A model generated the notes under the pieces. That model worked only from the letters and a program-made list of their open reading frames with translations, made no database searches and was not told the origin of the DNA. A DNA stretch of 20,512 nucleotides, taken from the NCBI GenBank assembly GCA_044360485.1, contig JBIKKG010000035.1, positions 1-20,512 on the forward strand. The letters are read 5' to 3'. Source of the DNA: UBA4615 sp044360485 (GTDB lineage Bacteria; Pseudomonadota; Gammaproteobacteria; Burkholderiales; Burkholderiaceae_E). Below are positions 1-6,181 of this stretch, piece by piece; positions within the stretch are counted from its first letter, which is position 1, and each line of letters starts with the position of its first letter. Position numbers and translations under genes: made by a program.

Positions 1-933
1 CAGGCGGCTTTCGCCAAGCAGCAGGACAGGATCGCGCATCTGCAGAAGTTCATCGATCGATTCAAGGCCAAGGCCAGTAAGGCCAAGCAGGCACAAAGCC
101 GCGTCAAGGCGATCGAGCGCATGGAAAAAGTGGCGCCGATGCTGGCCACGGCCGACTTTGAATTTGCGTTCAAGGAGCCCGATCGGCTGCCCAACCCGAT
201 GCTCTCGATCACGGGTGCCGACTTCGGCTATGTGGTGGACGGCGCGCCGCGTGTGATCGTGCGCAAGGTCAGCCGCTCGGTGCTGGCGGGCCAGCGCATC
301 GGCATTCTGGGCGCCAACGGGCAGGGCAAGTCGACGGTGGTCAAGACGATTGCTCGTGATCTGAATGCGCTGAGCGGCACCATTACCGAAGGCAAGGGCC
401 TGACGATCGGGTATTTCGCGCAGCAGGAGCTCGATGTGCTGCGCCCGCAGGACACGCCGCTTGAGCACATGGTCCGCCTGGCACGCGAGGCGGGTGGTGC
501 ATCACGCGAGCCTTCCGGCGAGCAGGCGCTGCGCGGCTTTCTGGGCAGCTTCAATTTCGGCACCGACATGATCCGTCAGGCGGTGGGCACGATGAGTGGC
601 GGCGAGAAGGCGCGCTTGGTATTGGCCATGATGGTCTGGCAACGGCCAAACCTGCTGCTGCTCGATGAGCCTACCAACCACCTGGACCTGGTCACGCGCG
701 AGGCGCTGGCGATGGCGCTCAATCAGTTTGAAGGCACGCTGATGCTGGTGAGCCACGACAGGGCCTTGTTGCGAAGCGTGTGCGATGAGTTCTGGCTGAT
801 CGGGCGCGGAGCGCTTGCGCCCTTCGAGGGCGATCTGGACGATTACCAGACCTATCTGCTGGAAGAGTCCAAGCGCCTGCGTGAGGAGGCTCGCGATGCA
901 GCAAGTGCCCGCCCGGTGGCAAGGGCAGCATGA
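1..933 (+). CDS. yheS: ABC-F family ATPase, YheS-like (5' end outside window)
   Basis: This is the C-terminal 310 residues of an ABC-F protein; the frame is open from the first base, so the start lies upstream. ABC-F proteins are soluble tandem-ATPase factors that act on the ribosome rather than in membrane transport. The first ~40 visible residues are a Lys/Gln/Arg-rich helix containing FIDRFKAKASKAKQAQSR, which matches the linker between the two ATPase domains in YheS-type members. The second ATPase domain follows with Walker A GANGQGKST (about residues 105-112), signature MSGGEKARL (about 198-206) and Walker B LLLLDEPTNHLD, whose EPTNHLD is typical of ABC-F. The tail is charged and Ala-rich. 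The last bases overlap the next gene as ATGA, implying coupled translation. The family is secure; YheS rather than Uup or EttA rests on the linker. Confidence 0.9.
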   Translation, partial: QAAFAKQQDRIAHLQKFIDRFKAKASKAKQAQSRVKAIERMEKVAPMLATADFEFAFKEPDRLPNPMLSITGADFGYVVDGAPRVIVRKVSRSVLAGQRIGILGANGQGKSTVVKTIARDLNALSGTITEGKGLTIGYFAQQELDVLRPQDTPLEHMVRLAREAGGASREPSGEQALRGFLGSFNFGTDMIRQAVGTMSGGEKARLVLAMMVWQRPNLLLLDEPTNHLDLVTREALAMALNQFEGTLMLVSHDRALLRSVCDEFWLIGRGALAPFEGDLDDYQTYLLEESKRLREEARDAASARPVARAA

Positions 934-1553
934 GGCCAGACACTGAAGCTCAGGCGCTGGTTCGCGCCGAAAAACTCGCGCTGTCTTATCCCGGAGTGGC
1001 GGTTTTCAAGGATCTGTCGTTTGAGCTGCGGCCTGGCCTGACCCTGATCCGTGGCGGCGATGGGCGTGGCAAGACCGGACTGCTGCAGATCCTGGCGGGT
1101 GTGCGCACGCCGGCTGCGGGGGTGCTGCATCGGATGGCTCAGTCGGTGCTGTGGGTGGACCCGACTGATGATCGCGATGAGAACGTGATTGCCGAGCACT
1201 GGTTGCAGGCTCGGCGCGCCGAGTTTGATGACTGGGATGCGCAGGCAGAGCGCGGGTGCATCGAAGATTTTGCATTGGCCGAGCATCTGCACAAGTCGCT
1301 GTTCATGCTGTCGAGTGGCACGCGTCGAAAACTGGGGCTCGCTGCTGCGTTTGCCAGCGGCGCTCATCTGGTGTTGCTCGATATGCCGTGTGCGGCGCTG
1401 GATACACGATCGTGTGAGGCGCTGGTGGGGCGCTTGGGTGAGATGGCGCATCGGGCTGCGCAGTCGGGGCAGGCCTGGGTGATCGCCGACTATGAGTTGC
1501 CCGAGGGGCTGATGCCCGAGTTGTTGTCCGGGGTCATTGACCTGGGTGATTGA
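930..1553 (+). CDS. Orphan ABC-type ATPase with degenerate catalytic motifs
   Basis: This is a 207-residue single ABC ATPase domain of roughly CcmA size. Walker A is present as GGDGRGKT (residues 42-49), with LLQILAG following as in CcmA-like proteins. The signature is LSSGTRRKLGLAAA (127-140), and LVLLDMP ends at residue 153. Two catalytic positions look lost: the Walker B glutamate is Met152, and the position of the switch histidine reads VIADYEL with no His. ATP binding is plausible, but normal hydrolysis is doubtful. The start overlaps the stop of the ABC-F gene as ATGA, so the two are probably co-expressed. No membrane partner gene is visible in the window. It could be a cytochrome c maturation CcmA paralogue or a regulatory ATPase; I cannot assign a substrate. 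Confidence 0.75.
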   Translation: MRPDTEAQALVRAEKLALSYPGVAVFKDLSFELRPGLTLIRGGDGRGKTGLLQILAGVRTPAAGVLHRMAQSVLWVDPTDDRDENVIAEHWLQARRAEFDDWDAQAERGCIEDFALAEHLHKSLFMLSSGTRRKLGLAAAFASGAHLVLLDMPCAALDTRSCEALVGRLGEMAHRAAQSGQAWVIADYELPEGLMPELLSGVIDLGD

Positions 1554-1701
1554 GGGACGTCGGGCAAACCTGTCTTCCGAGGAACTCAGTGCACAGCGAT
1601 GGTCCCGCCCAGTCAACTTGTCGTGGGCATGAGGAATCGACTGATGAGACGGATTGACTCAGTCGGCCTCCACTTCGGTTATGGTCGAGTGTTCTCAATG
1701 T

Positions 1702-1718
1702 ATAGCACTATGTGCTAT
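1702..1718. promoter_or_regulatory. Operator-like palindrome of the RelE/HTH toxin-antitoxin pair
   Basis: Perfect inverted repeat with arms ATAGCAC and GTGCTAT around the spacer TAT. It lies directly in front of the toxin gene and covers a possible -10 hexamer (TATAGC, 1701-1706). HTH antitoxins typically repress their own operons through such sites, so autoregulation is the likely role. The right arm includes the upstream GTG at 1712, which argues that translation starts further downstream. Confidence 0.65.
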
Positions 1719-1729
1719 GCTTGTGCACA

Positions 1730-2119
1730 GTGAAGAAGCGCGTATTCAAGCTCAAAACCTTTGCTCGCTGGGCGAAAAAAATTTTGTCTGACGAGCAACT
1801 GTGCGACTCCGCTCAGGAGATCCTGAGCGGCCAGTATGAGGTCGATCTTGGCGCCGGATTGTGTAAAAAGCGCATTGCTGTTCACGGACAAGGCAAGAGC
1901 GGTGCGACACGCACGTTGGTGGCCAAGGAAAGCGTTCATGGCGTCTTCTTCATTGCAGGGCGACAGAAGAGCGATCCAGGCACCGACTTCTCGGATGCCA
2001 ACGTTGCCCAGGCGCAGCTCATTGGCGAGGCCTTGCAAAAGGCCAGTGCCAAGAAGCTGAATGCATTAATCGAAGAGAGTGTTCTGAAGGAGATCTGCCA
2101 TGGCCACCAGGAAAACTGA
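1730..2119 (+). CDS. Type II toxin, RelE/HigB-like
   Basis: About 129 residues resembling RelE/ParE-fold toxins of the group that begins KKRVFKxKxFARWAKK, has a central DLGxGxxKKRIAVxGxGKSGxxRTLVA block, then FFIxGRxKSDPG, and ends near LKEIC. Members are expected to be mRNA interferases, many of them ribosome-dependent. The toxin precedes the antitoxin, as in higBA-type loci, and the genes overlap by 20 bases. I prefer the GTG at 1730, which gives the family N-terminus; the same frame is open from a GTG at 1712, but that codon lies in the operator palindrome. No clear ribosome binding site precedes either start, so translation may be weak or near-leaderless. Activity cannot be judged, but the frame is intact. 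Confidence 0.8.
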   Translation: MKKRVFKLKTFARWAKKILSDEQLCDSAQEILSGQYEVDLGAGLCKKRIAVHGQGKSGATRTLVAKESVHGVFFIAGRQKSDPGTDFSDANVAQAQLIGEALQKASAKKLNALIEESVLKEICHGHQEN

Positions 2120-2426
2120 TCGTATCTCTGCAGAGATGGTCGAGATGGCCCTCCTGCTGAACAAGCACGAGTTGCTTTGTGCTCATGATCTGGGCCGTAT
2201 CAGGGCGCTGTCCTCACCGCCCCCGGCCTACACGCCCGAGCGTGTGGCTCAGATCCGGATCAAGAAAGCGAAAATGAGCCAATCGGTCTTCGCCGGTTTC
2301 CTCAATGTGACCACGTCGACCGTGCAGAAGTGGGAGTCTCCCGCGTCCGGAAAACATCCCGGTGGCGCCGCGGCCAAGTTGCTGCAGATCATCGAGAAGA
2401 AAGGGATCGAGGCGATCGCGGTCTGA
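2100..2426 (+). CDS. HTH (XRE/NadS-type) antitoxin
   Basis: A 108-residue protein with a C-terminal helix-turn-helix at about residues 58-80 (KMSQSVFAGFLNVTTSTVQKWE), in which the VQKWE end is typical of NadS/HigA-like regulators. It is the expected partner of the upstream RelE-like toxin: it should bind the toxin and repress the operon through the palindrome at 1702-1718. A strong ribosome binding site, AAGGAG (2087-2092), lies inside the toxin gene 7 bases before the ATG. This fits the need for more antitoxin than toxin. The start is therefore well supported. Confidence 0.85.
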   Translation: MATRKTDRISAEMVEMALLLNKHELLCAHDLGRIRALSSPPPAYTPERVAQIRIKKAKMSQSVFAGFLNVTTSTVQKWESPASGKHPGGAAAKLLQIIEKKGIEAIAV

Positions 2427-2495
2427 TCATTTGAGGGCTTGCTGGTCGTATCGCGGGGCAGTGCCTGATGGGTCGTTGCGTTTGCAGCGCGCCAC

Positions 2496-3533
2496 TCAGG
2501 ACAACTCGGCCCGCACGATGCGCGCCCCGTCGGCCAGCGCCTTGAGCTTGCCGAAGGCCACCTCGCGCGGCAGGTACTTCATGCCGCAATCGGGTGCAGG
2601 GATGAGATTTTCGGCGGGCACGTATTTCAGGCCCGCGCGAATGCGTGCCGCCACCGTCTCGGGTGTCTCGATCGAGTGGTCGCCCAGATCGAGCACACCC
2701 AGCATGATCTTCTTGCCGGCGAGGTCGCTGAGCACGCCCAGGTCCAGTCTGGGCTGCGCCGCTTCGATCGAGATCTGTCGGGCACGGCTGTCGGCCAGAC
2801 CCGGCAAGAAGGAATAGCCGGTGGGCTTTTGCCCAGGGACCACGGCGGCATAGCCGAAGCACAGGTGCACCACGGTGGGCACGGTGATGCCTTCGAGCGC
2901 ACGATTGATGACGCGCACGGCATAGCGCTTGGCAGCTTCCGGGTCGTTGCGCAACCAGGGCTCATCGAGTTGAATGACATCGGCGCCGGCGGCCTGCAGA
3001 TCGAGTGCTTCGGCATTGACGGCGACGGCGAAGTCCATCGCCATCTCCTCATCGTCTTTGTAGAACTCGTTCTTGGCCTGCTGCGCCATCGTGAAGGGGC
3101 CGGGCAGCGTGATCTTGGCGGCGAAGGCGGTATTGCGACGCAGGAACTCCATATCGCGCCGCTCCACCGGCTCGGTGCGGCGCAACCGCGCCACCACGCG
3201 TGGCACCAGGGTCTCGGAGCCGGCGCGCGAGCGGATTACGCCGGGCTTGTCGTTGTCCATGCCTTCGAGCGCGGTGGCAAAGCGGTTGGAGTAGCTCTCG
3301 CGGCGCATTTCACCGTCGGTGATGATGTCGATGCCGGCGCGCTCCATGTCGCGAATGGCCAGCAGGGTTGCATCGTCCTGGGCCTGTTCGAGAAACTCGG
3401 GCGCCACGCGCCACAGTTCCCTGACCCGCGTGCGCGGCACCATCTTCGAGAGCATCTCGCGGTTGATGAGCCAATCGGGCTGCGGGTAACTGCCTACGAC
3501 CGTGGTGGGCAGCAGATGGCTGGGCATGGGCAT
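2496..3533 (-). CDS. Core-MetE-type cobalamin-independent methionine synthase family protein
   Basis: A 345-residue protein of the MetE C-terminal catalytic barrel family, less than half the length of full MetE (~750) and lacking its N-terminal domain. These enzymes transfer a methyl group to homocysteine to make methionine. The zinc site is intact: His223 and Cys225 in VHLCFGYA, Glu257 in SIEAAQPRLDL, and Cys316 in PDCGMKYL. QLDEPWL (about 188-194) matches the substrate-binding region. The ATG at 3533 has a good AAGGAG ribosome binding site about 6-7 bases upstream. Short core-MetE proteins are known to vary in methyl donor (methylcobalamin, a corrinoid protein, or folate with a partner protein). 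No partner is visible here, so the donor is open. It is transcribed opposite to its neighbours as a single gene. Confidence 0.85.
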   Translation of the reverse strand: MPMPSHLLPTTVVGSYPQPDWLINREMLSKMVPRTRVRELWRVAPEFLEQAQDDATLLAIRDMERAGIDIITDGEMRRESYSNRFATALEGMDNDKPGVIRSRAGSETLVPRVVARLRRTEPVERRDMEFLRRNTAFAAKITLPGPFTMAQQAKNEFYKDDEEMAMDFAVAVNAEALDLQAAGADVIQLDEPWLRNDPEAAKRYAVRVINRALEGITVPTVVHLCFGYAAVVPGQKPTGYSFLPGLADSRARQISIEAAQPRLDLGVLSDLAGKKIMLGVLDLGDHSIETPETVAARIRAGLKYVPAENLIPAPDCGMKYLPREVAFGKLKALADGARIVRAELS

Positions 3534-3664
3534 GTGGGTCTCCTTGAGTCTTTGGCTCAGACCATACCAGCATAGTGCCTGCCGAAGTGCGTCGCTCTGG
3601 CAAAGCGGGCTTGATATGCTTAGCCGAATCTTCTGTGCCCTTCTGAATACAAGGACCCCTCAAT

Positions 3665-3847
3665 ATGAATGACGACCCGCGCTGCTGTGGCAGTGGCACC
3701 TGCATCATCGATCTGGAGGGCCGCTGCTGGTGTGGCCAACAATGGGATGGCGAAAAGATGTGCCAGACCCCGTTGAACCATCAAGTTGCAGTGGAGCCTG
3801 CTGATGAGGTTCACGTCCAATCCGTGCCTGATGCACACACCCGTTGA
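3665..3847 (+). CDS. Small cysteine-rich conserved hypothetical protein
   Basis: A 60-residue protein with six cysteines (7, 8, 13, 21, 23, 33) in the first half, patterned CC-x4-C-x7-CWC-x9-C with conserved-looking GQQWDGEKMC. The second half is acidic and low in complexity. I recall similar short CCGxGTC...CWCGQ.WDGEKMC proteins as uncharacterised in Burkholderiales, but could not search for this. An AAGGAC ribosome binding site (3651-3656) sits about 9 bases before the ATG, supporting a real gene. The cysteines suggest a metal site or a redox role, which is inference. The following methyltransferase begins 63 bases downstream on the same strand, so co-transcription is possible. Confidence 0.7.
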   Translation: MNDDPRCCGSGTCIIDLEGRCWCGQQWDGEKMCQTPLNHQVAVEPADEVHVQSVPDAHTR

Positions 3848-3910
3848 CTTCCATGAAAGGCGAGCGTTGCCGTCATCAGCGAAGGCCGGTGGCGTGGCGC
3901 TAGTAACGCG

Positions 3911-4639
3911 ATGATGCACCCGTTTTTTCGGCGGACCATTTGGGTCGCGTGCCTGCTGGCAAACAGCACTGCGCTGGCTCAGCCTGCTGTTTCCTCAGAG
4001 CGCTACACCCCCATCACTGCCAGCGCTGACGGCATCGGTAAGCGCTACATGGGGCGCGAGATCTCGGCAGTGATGGGCTGGCAGGGTGCCGCCTGGCTCG
4101 AGCGCGCAGAGCGTGAGCGCGAAGAGCGCACCGACCTGTTGCTGGCCGCACTCCCACTGCAGGCTGGCATGGTGGTGGCCGACATCGGCGCCGGCACGGG
4201 TTACCTGGCGCGGCGAATGGCGCAAGCAGTGATGCCGGGCGGCAAAGTGTGGGCTGTTGATCTGCAGCCGGAGATGATCCGTCTGCTGCAGGCGGGTGCT
4301 GCGCGCAGCGGGCTGACGCAGATCGAGGCGCGGCTCAGCACCGTTGACGACGTCAGGCTGCCTGCGTCGTCGGTCGATCTGGCGATCATGGTCGACGTCT
4401 ACCACGAGCTGTCCTACCCGTACGAGATCATGGCCAGCATCATGAAGGCCCTCAAGCCGGGCGGCCGTATTGTTTTCGTCGAGTACAAGGCCGAGGACCC
4501 GGCCGTGCCCATCAAGCCGCTGCACAAGATGAGCGAGGCGCAGATCAAGCGCGAGGCCGCGGTCTTTCCCCTGGACTGGGAGCGCACGGTGAGCACCCTG
4601 CCCTGGCAACATGTTGTGGTGTTTCGCAAGCGAGACTGA
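3911..4639 (+). CDS. Class I SAM-dependent methyltransferase with N-terminal signal peptide
   Basis: A 242-residue protein. Residues 1-24 look like a Sec signal peptide: basic RR at 7-8, a hydrophobic core, and an ALAQ cleavage region near 21-24. A class I methyltransferase fold follows, with motif I ADIGAGTGYLA (90-100), the acidic end of strand 2 at VDLQPEM (116-122), motif II VDVYHEL (161-167), and LKPGGRIVFVEY. The substrate is unknown. Export would be odd because SAM is cytoplasmic, yet related secreted-looking methyltransferases exist. Alternative ATGs are adjacent (3911 and 3914), and no clear ribosome binding site is seen. A perfect 24-bp palindrome just after the stop is a likely transcription end. 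Confidence 0.85.
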   Translation: MMHPFFRRTIWVACLLANSTALAQPAVSSERYTPITASADGIGKRYMGREISAVMGWQGAAWLERAEREREERTDLLLAALPLQAGMVVADIGAGTGYLARRMAQAVMPGGKVWAVDLQPEMIRLLQAGAARSGLTQIEARLSTVDDVRLPASSVDLAIMVDVYHELSYPYEIMASIMKALKPGGRIVFVEYKAEDPAVPIKPLHKMSEAQIKREAAVFPLDWERTVSTLPWQHVVVFRKRD

Positions 4640-4647
4640 TTCATTCA

Positions 4648-4671
4648 TGAGTCCGCATCGATGCGGACTCA
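4648..4671. terminator. Perfect 24-bp palindrome, likely bidirectional terminator
   Basis: A fully self-complementary 24-base sequence (half-site TGAGTCCGCATC) begins 9 bases after the methyltransferase stop and ends 15 bases before the stop of the opposing parE relic. As RNA it would form a long hairpin on either strand. There is no strong U-tract, so it may be a weak or factor-assisted terminator. A protein-binding palindrome is the alternative. Confidence 0.5.
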
Positions 4672-4685
4672 GACCTTCTATCCGC

Positions 4686-4782
4686 TTAGGGCTGCGGATT
4701 GACCATCGCATCGATATTGCGCGTGTCATGCAGCAGGCGCACGACATCGATCCCGTCGTCAGCGATGAAGTCCTCGATCTCT
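4686..4782 (-). pseudogene. parE: ParE toxin relic (C-terminal fragment)
   Basis: On the minus strand, codons ending in a TAA at 4688-4686 read IEDFIADDGIDVVRLLHDTR followed by NIDAMVNPQP. This matches the C-terminus of ParE-family toxins, where VVRVLHxxRD/NID is typical. An in-frame stop lies just upstream of this piece, and the rest of the ~95-residue toxin is missing. The fragment lies just downstream of the ParD-like gene on the same strand, as expected for a parDE operon that lost most of its toxin. It should be inactive. Confidence 0.75.
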
Positions 4783-4813
4783 CACGTGTTGGTCTGCGCG
4801 AATGGCCGACGCG

Positions 4814-5143
4814 TCACCCGTGACATTCAGCCCTCGCCGGTCCGTTCGTCCGCCGAGCACGGGCCTTACTTTTGATCGCCTCGGCCTCCCAGGGTGGGCT
4901 CGACCCGCTGGCCAACCCCTGGCGCACATCGCTGCGCAACTGCGCGAGGCAGGCCTCCCGCAGTTGATCCTGTTTGTCCATCAGGCGAAGCGCCTCGCGA
5001 ACCACCTCGCTCGCCGACGTGTCGAGACCCGATGCGACCTTCGAGCCGACGAATTCCTCAAGCTGGGGCGGCAGGTCTGAGCATCGAAGTGATCGACGCT
5101 GGGCAAGGGCGCGCGGGTGTGGGATGCGAGGGTGGCCGCGCAC
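4814..5143 (-). CDS. parD: ParD-like antitoxin, probably decayed at the 5' end
   Basis: From about residue 24 the product is a clear ParD antitoxin: LPPQLEEFVGSKVASG, TSASEVVREALRLM (ribbon-helix-helix DNA-binding part), then the toxin-binding tail RSDVRQGLASGSSPPWEAEAIK. Residues 1-23 are Arg/Pro-rich and not family-like. The ATG expected just before LPPQ is present on the minus strand near 5081, but it is out of frame with the body, suggesting a small indel. The only in-frame start seen is a GTG at 5143. Its toxin survives only as a fragment, so selection to keep it is weak. It could still be an orphan DNA-binding regulator. Antisense transcription into the PEP-CTERM control region should also be kept in mind, since its 5' end faces that gene. 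Confidence 0.55.
   Translation of the reverse strand: MRGHPRIPHPRALAQRRSLRCSDLPPQLEEFVGSKVASGLDTSASEVVREALRLMDKQDQLREACLAQLRSDVRQGLASGSSPPWEAEAIKSKARARRTNGPARAECHG
4888..4943 (+). repeat. 56-bp direct repeat, copy 1 (inside parD)
   Basis: Identical over 56 bases to 6420-6475, in the same orientation, 1,532 bases apart. It encodes on the minus strand the ParD tail RSDVRQGLASGSSPPW. Similarity continues beyond the identical part on the right with mismatches, so the copies are parD homologues rather than an unrelated mobile repeat. Confidence 0.9.
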
Positions 5144-5148
5144 AAAAA

Positions 5149-5166
5149 GTGTCGGATTCCTTTACA
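5149..5166 (+). promoter_or_regulatory. Candidate upstream activator motif of the PEP-CTERM gene
   Basis: GTGTCGGATTCCTTTACA stands out in the 239-bp control region, about 107 bases upstream of the sigma-54-type element and with TGT/ACA ends. The position would suit an enhancer-binding protein such as PrsR, which is associated with sigma-54-driven PEP-CTERM genes in some betaproteobacteria. The assignment is inference. Confidence 0.3.
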
Positions 5167-5235
5167 TCCAAGCCGTCCTCTGAAACGCCGCTTCAGCGGC
5201 AGCTTGTTGATGTGTGTCAGAAGTCACGAATGCAT

Positions 5236-5251
5236 TGTGAGCCATATCACA
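5236..5251. promoter_or_regulatory. Crp/Vfr-type binding site (TGTGA-N6-TCACA)
   Basis: A perfect TGTGA-GCCATA-TCACA palindrome matches the core consensus of Crp-family regulators. Its centre (5243.5) lies roughly 55 bases before the transcription start predicted from the sigma-54-type element and 139 bases before the PEP-CTERM start codon. This suggests cAMP-linked control, but is untested. Confidence 0.5.
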
Positions 5252-5271
5252 GGTCTCGACTTCAGGCTGAG

Positions 5272-5289
5272 CTGGCCCAGGTCGTGCTT
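5272..5289 (+). promoter_or_regulatory. Sigma-54 (-24/-12) promoter candidate of the PEP-CTERM gene
   Basis: CTGGCCCAGGTCGTGCTT keeps the GG (5274-5275) and GC (5286-5287) dinucleotides exactly ten bases apart, with TGGC at -24 and TGCT at -12. Transcription would begin near 5299, giving a leader of about 84 bases. RpoN-dependent transcription is established for PEP-CTERM genes in some floc-forming betaproteobacteria, which supports the call. Confidence 0.5.
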
Positions 5290-5299
5290 TGTCTGTAGC

Positions 5300-5339
5300 A
5301 GGAACCTACAAATTCCTTCAAGAACCTGCAATTTTCTTC
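5300..5339 (+). repeat. Tandem 20-bp imperfect repeat in the leader
   Basis: Two adjacent 20-mers, AGGAACCTACAAATTCCTTC and AAGAACCTGCAATTTTCTTC, agree at 16 of 20 positions. They fall in the predicted 5' untranslated leader of the PEP-CTERM gene, between the promoter candidate and its ribosome binding site. The role is unknown; RNA-binding or a second regulator site are options. Confidence 0.5.
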
Positions 5340-5382
5340 ACTACCTAAACGTTCGAAGCATCTTTTCGACAGGAGTAGCAAC

Positions 5383-6078
5383 ATGAAGTTTTATCAGAAA
5401 TGTGCGGCTGCGGCCGCCCTCGTGGCGCTGAGCGGCGCTGCGCAGGCAGCGCTGATCGATCGTGGCGGCGGTGCCATCTACGACAGCACGCGGAACATCA
5501 CGTGGCTGGCCAACATGAACTACGCCTTCACGAGTGGCTACGTCGCCATCATACCCACCCCCTCAGGTGGTGGCGTGAGCTCTGACGGCAAGATGACCTG
5601 GCAAGCTGCCAAGGACTGGGCCGACCAGCTGTCGTTTGGCGGCTACACCGACTGGCGACTGCCCACCGTGATCCAAACGGACGGCACTTGCTCCGAAAGT
5701 GCTTCTGTGGGAGCCCCAACTGGTACTGTTAACTATGGCAATAACTGCGTGGGCGGCGAGTTGAATGGCTTGTTCATTACCGACCTGGGCCTGCCTAACC
5801 CTAACACCCCCCCCGACACCCCAACCCAGATTGCCAATTACGCGCTGTTCAGCAACGTGCAGTTAAACAGCGCCTACTGGACCGGTACGGCAGCCTCCTG
5901 GGATCCGGGTCGCGCGTGGGACGTCAGCGGAGCCGCCTACACGGGATCGGATCCTGTGACCACGCGGTTCTTTGCCGTGGCTGTGCGCGACGGTGATGTG
6001 CCGGAGCCGCCGACGCTGGCGTTGGCACTGTTGGCGCTGGGCGCGACGGTGGTGGCGCGCAAAAGGCAGTCACGTTGA
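5383..6078 (+). CDS. PEP-CTERM sorted surface protein with DUF1566-type domain
   Basis: A 231-residue exported protein. It has a signal peptide at 1-22 (cleavage near AQA) and a DUF1566-like middle region with YDSTRNITWLANMNYA (33-48) and GGYTDWRLPT (86-95). The C-terminal PEP-CTERM sorting tag is VPEP at 206-209, a hydrophobic segment to about 225, and ARKRQ. Such tags are cut by exosortase (EpsH/XrtA type), and the proteins are linked to exopolysaccharide and floc or biofilm formation. No exosortase gene is in the window. Two central cysteines (103, 122) could pair. The ATG has an AGGAG ribosome binding site a few bases upstream. The gene stands alone between two parD pieces, with a sigma-54-type promoter and Crp-type site upstream and a terminator-like structure downstream. 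The ligand is unknown. Confidence 0.88.
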   Translation: MKFYQKCAAAAALVALSGAAQAALIDRGGGAIYDSTRNITWLANMNYAFTSGYVAIIPTPSGGGVSSDGKMTWQAAKDWADQLSFGGYTDWRLPTVIQTDGTCSESASVGAPTGTVNYGNNCVGGELNGLFITDLGLPNPNTPPDTPTQIANYALFSNVQLNSAYWTGTAASWDPGRAWDVSGAAYTGSDPVTTRFFAVAVRDGDVPEPPTLALALLALGATVVARKRQSR

Positions 6079-6137
6079 GGCTTCGGCGCTTCGAGCCCTT
6101 GGACCCTTTCGGGGGTTTGGGGGCCGAGCCCCTGGAC

Positions 6138-6180
6138 GGGCGCGGCCTGTAAGGCGCGCCCCCCACTGCGAATTTTTTTT
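6138..6180 (+). terminator. Terminator-like hairpin and T8 tract after the PEP-CTERM gene
   Basis: GGGCGCGGCCT pairs with AGGCGCGCCC across a GTA loop, with one bulged G, and is followed after about 11 bases by eight T residues (6173-6180). A smaller GGGGC-CGA-GCCCC hairpin precedes it. The gap between stem and T-tract is longer than usual, so intrinsic termination is likely but not certain. Confidence 0.45.
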
Positions 6181-6181
6181 G

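Noticed and set aside
852..1616. 254-residue minus-strand frame over the orphan ABC ATPase
   Set aside because: No homology is recognised; the plus-strand gene has a Walker A motif and ATGA coupling.
1639..1664. GACTGA/TCAGTC inverted repeat before the RelE-like toxin
   Set aside because: Six-base arms with a 14-base loop are expected by chance; the 7-base perfect palindrome at 1702-1718 is much better placed.
2676..3575. 299-residue plus-strand frame opposite the methionine synthase
   Set aside because: The minus-strand product has intact zinc ligands and a ribosome binding site; this frame is its complement and shows no domain.
6090..6180. GC-rich inverted repeats considered as a mobile element end
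   Set aside because: No transposase, target-site duplication or matching opposite end is seen; the T8 tract fits a terminator better.
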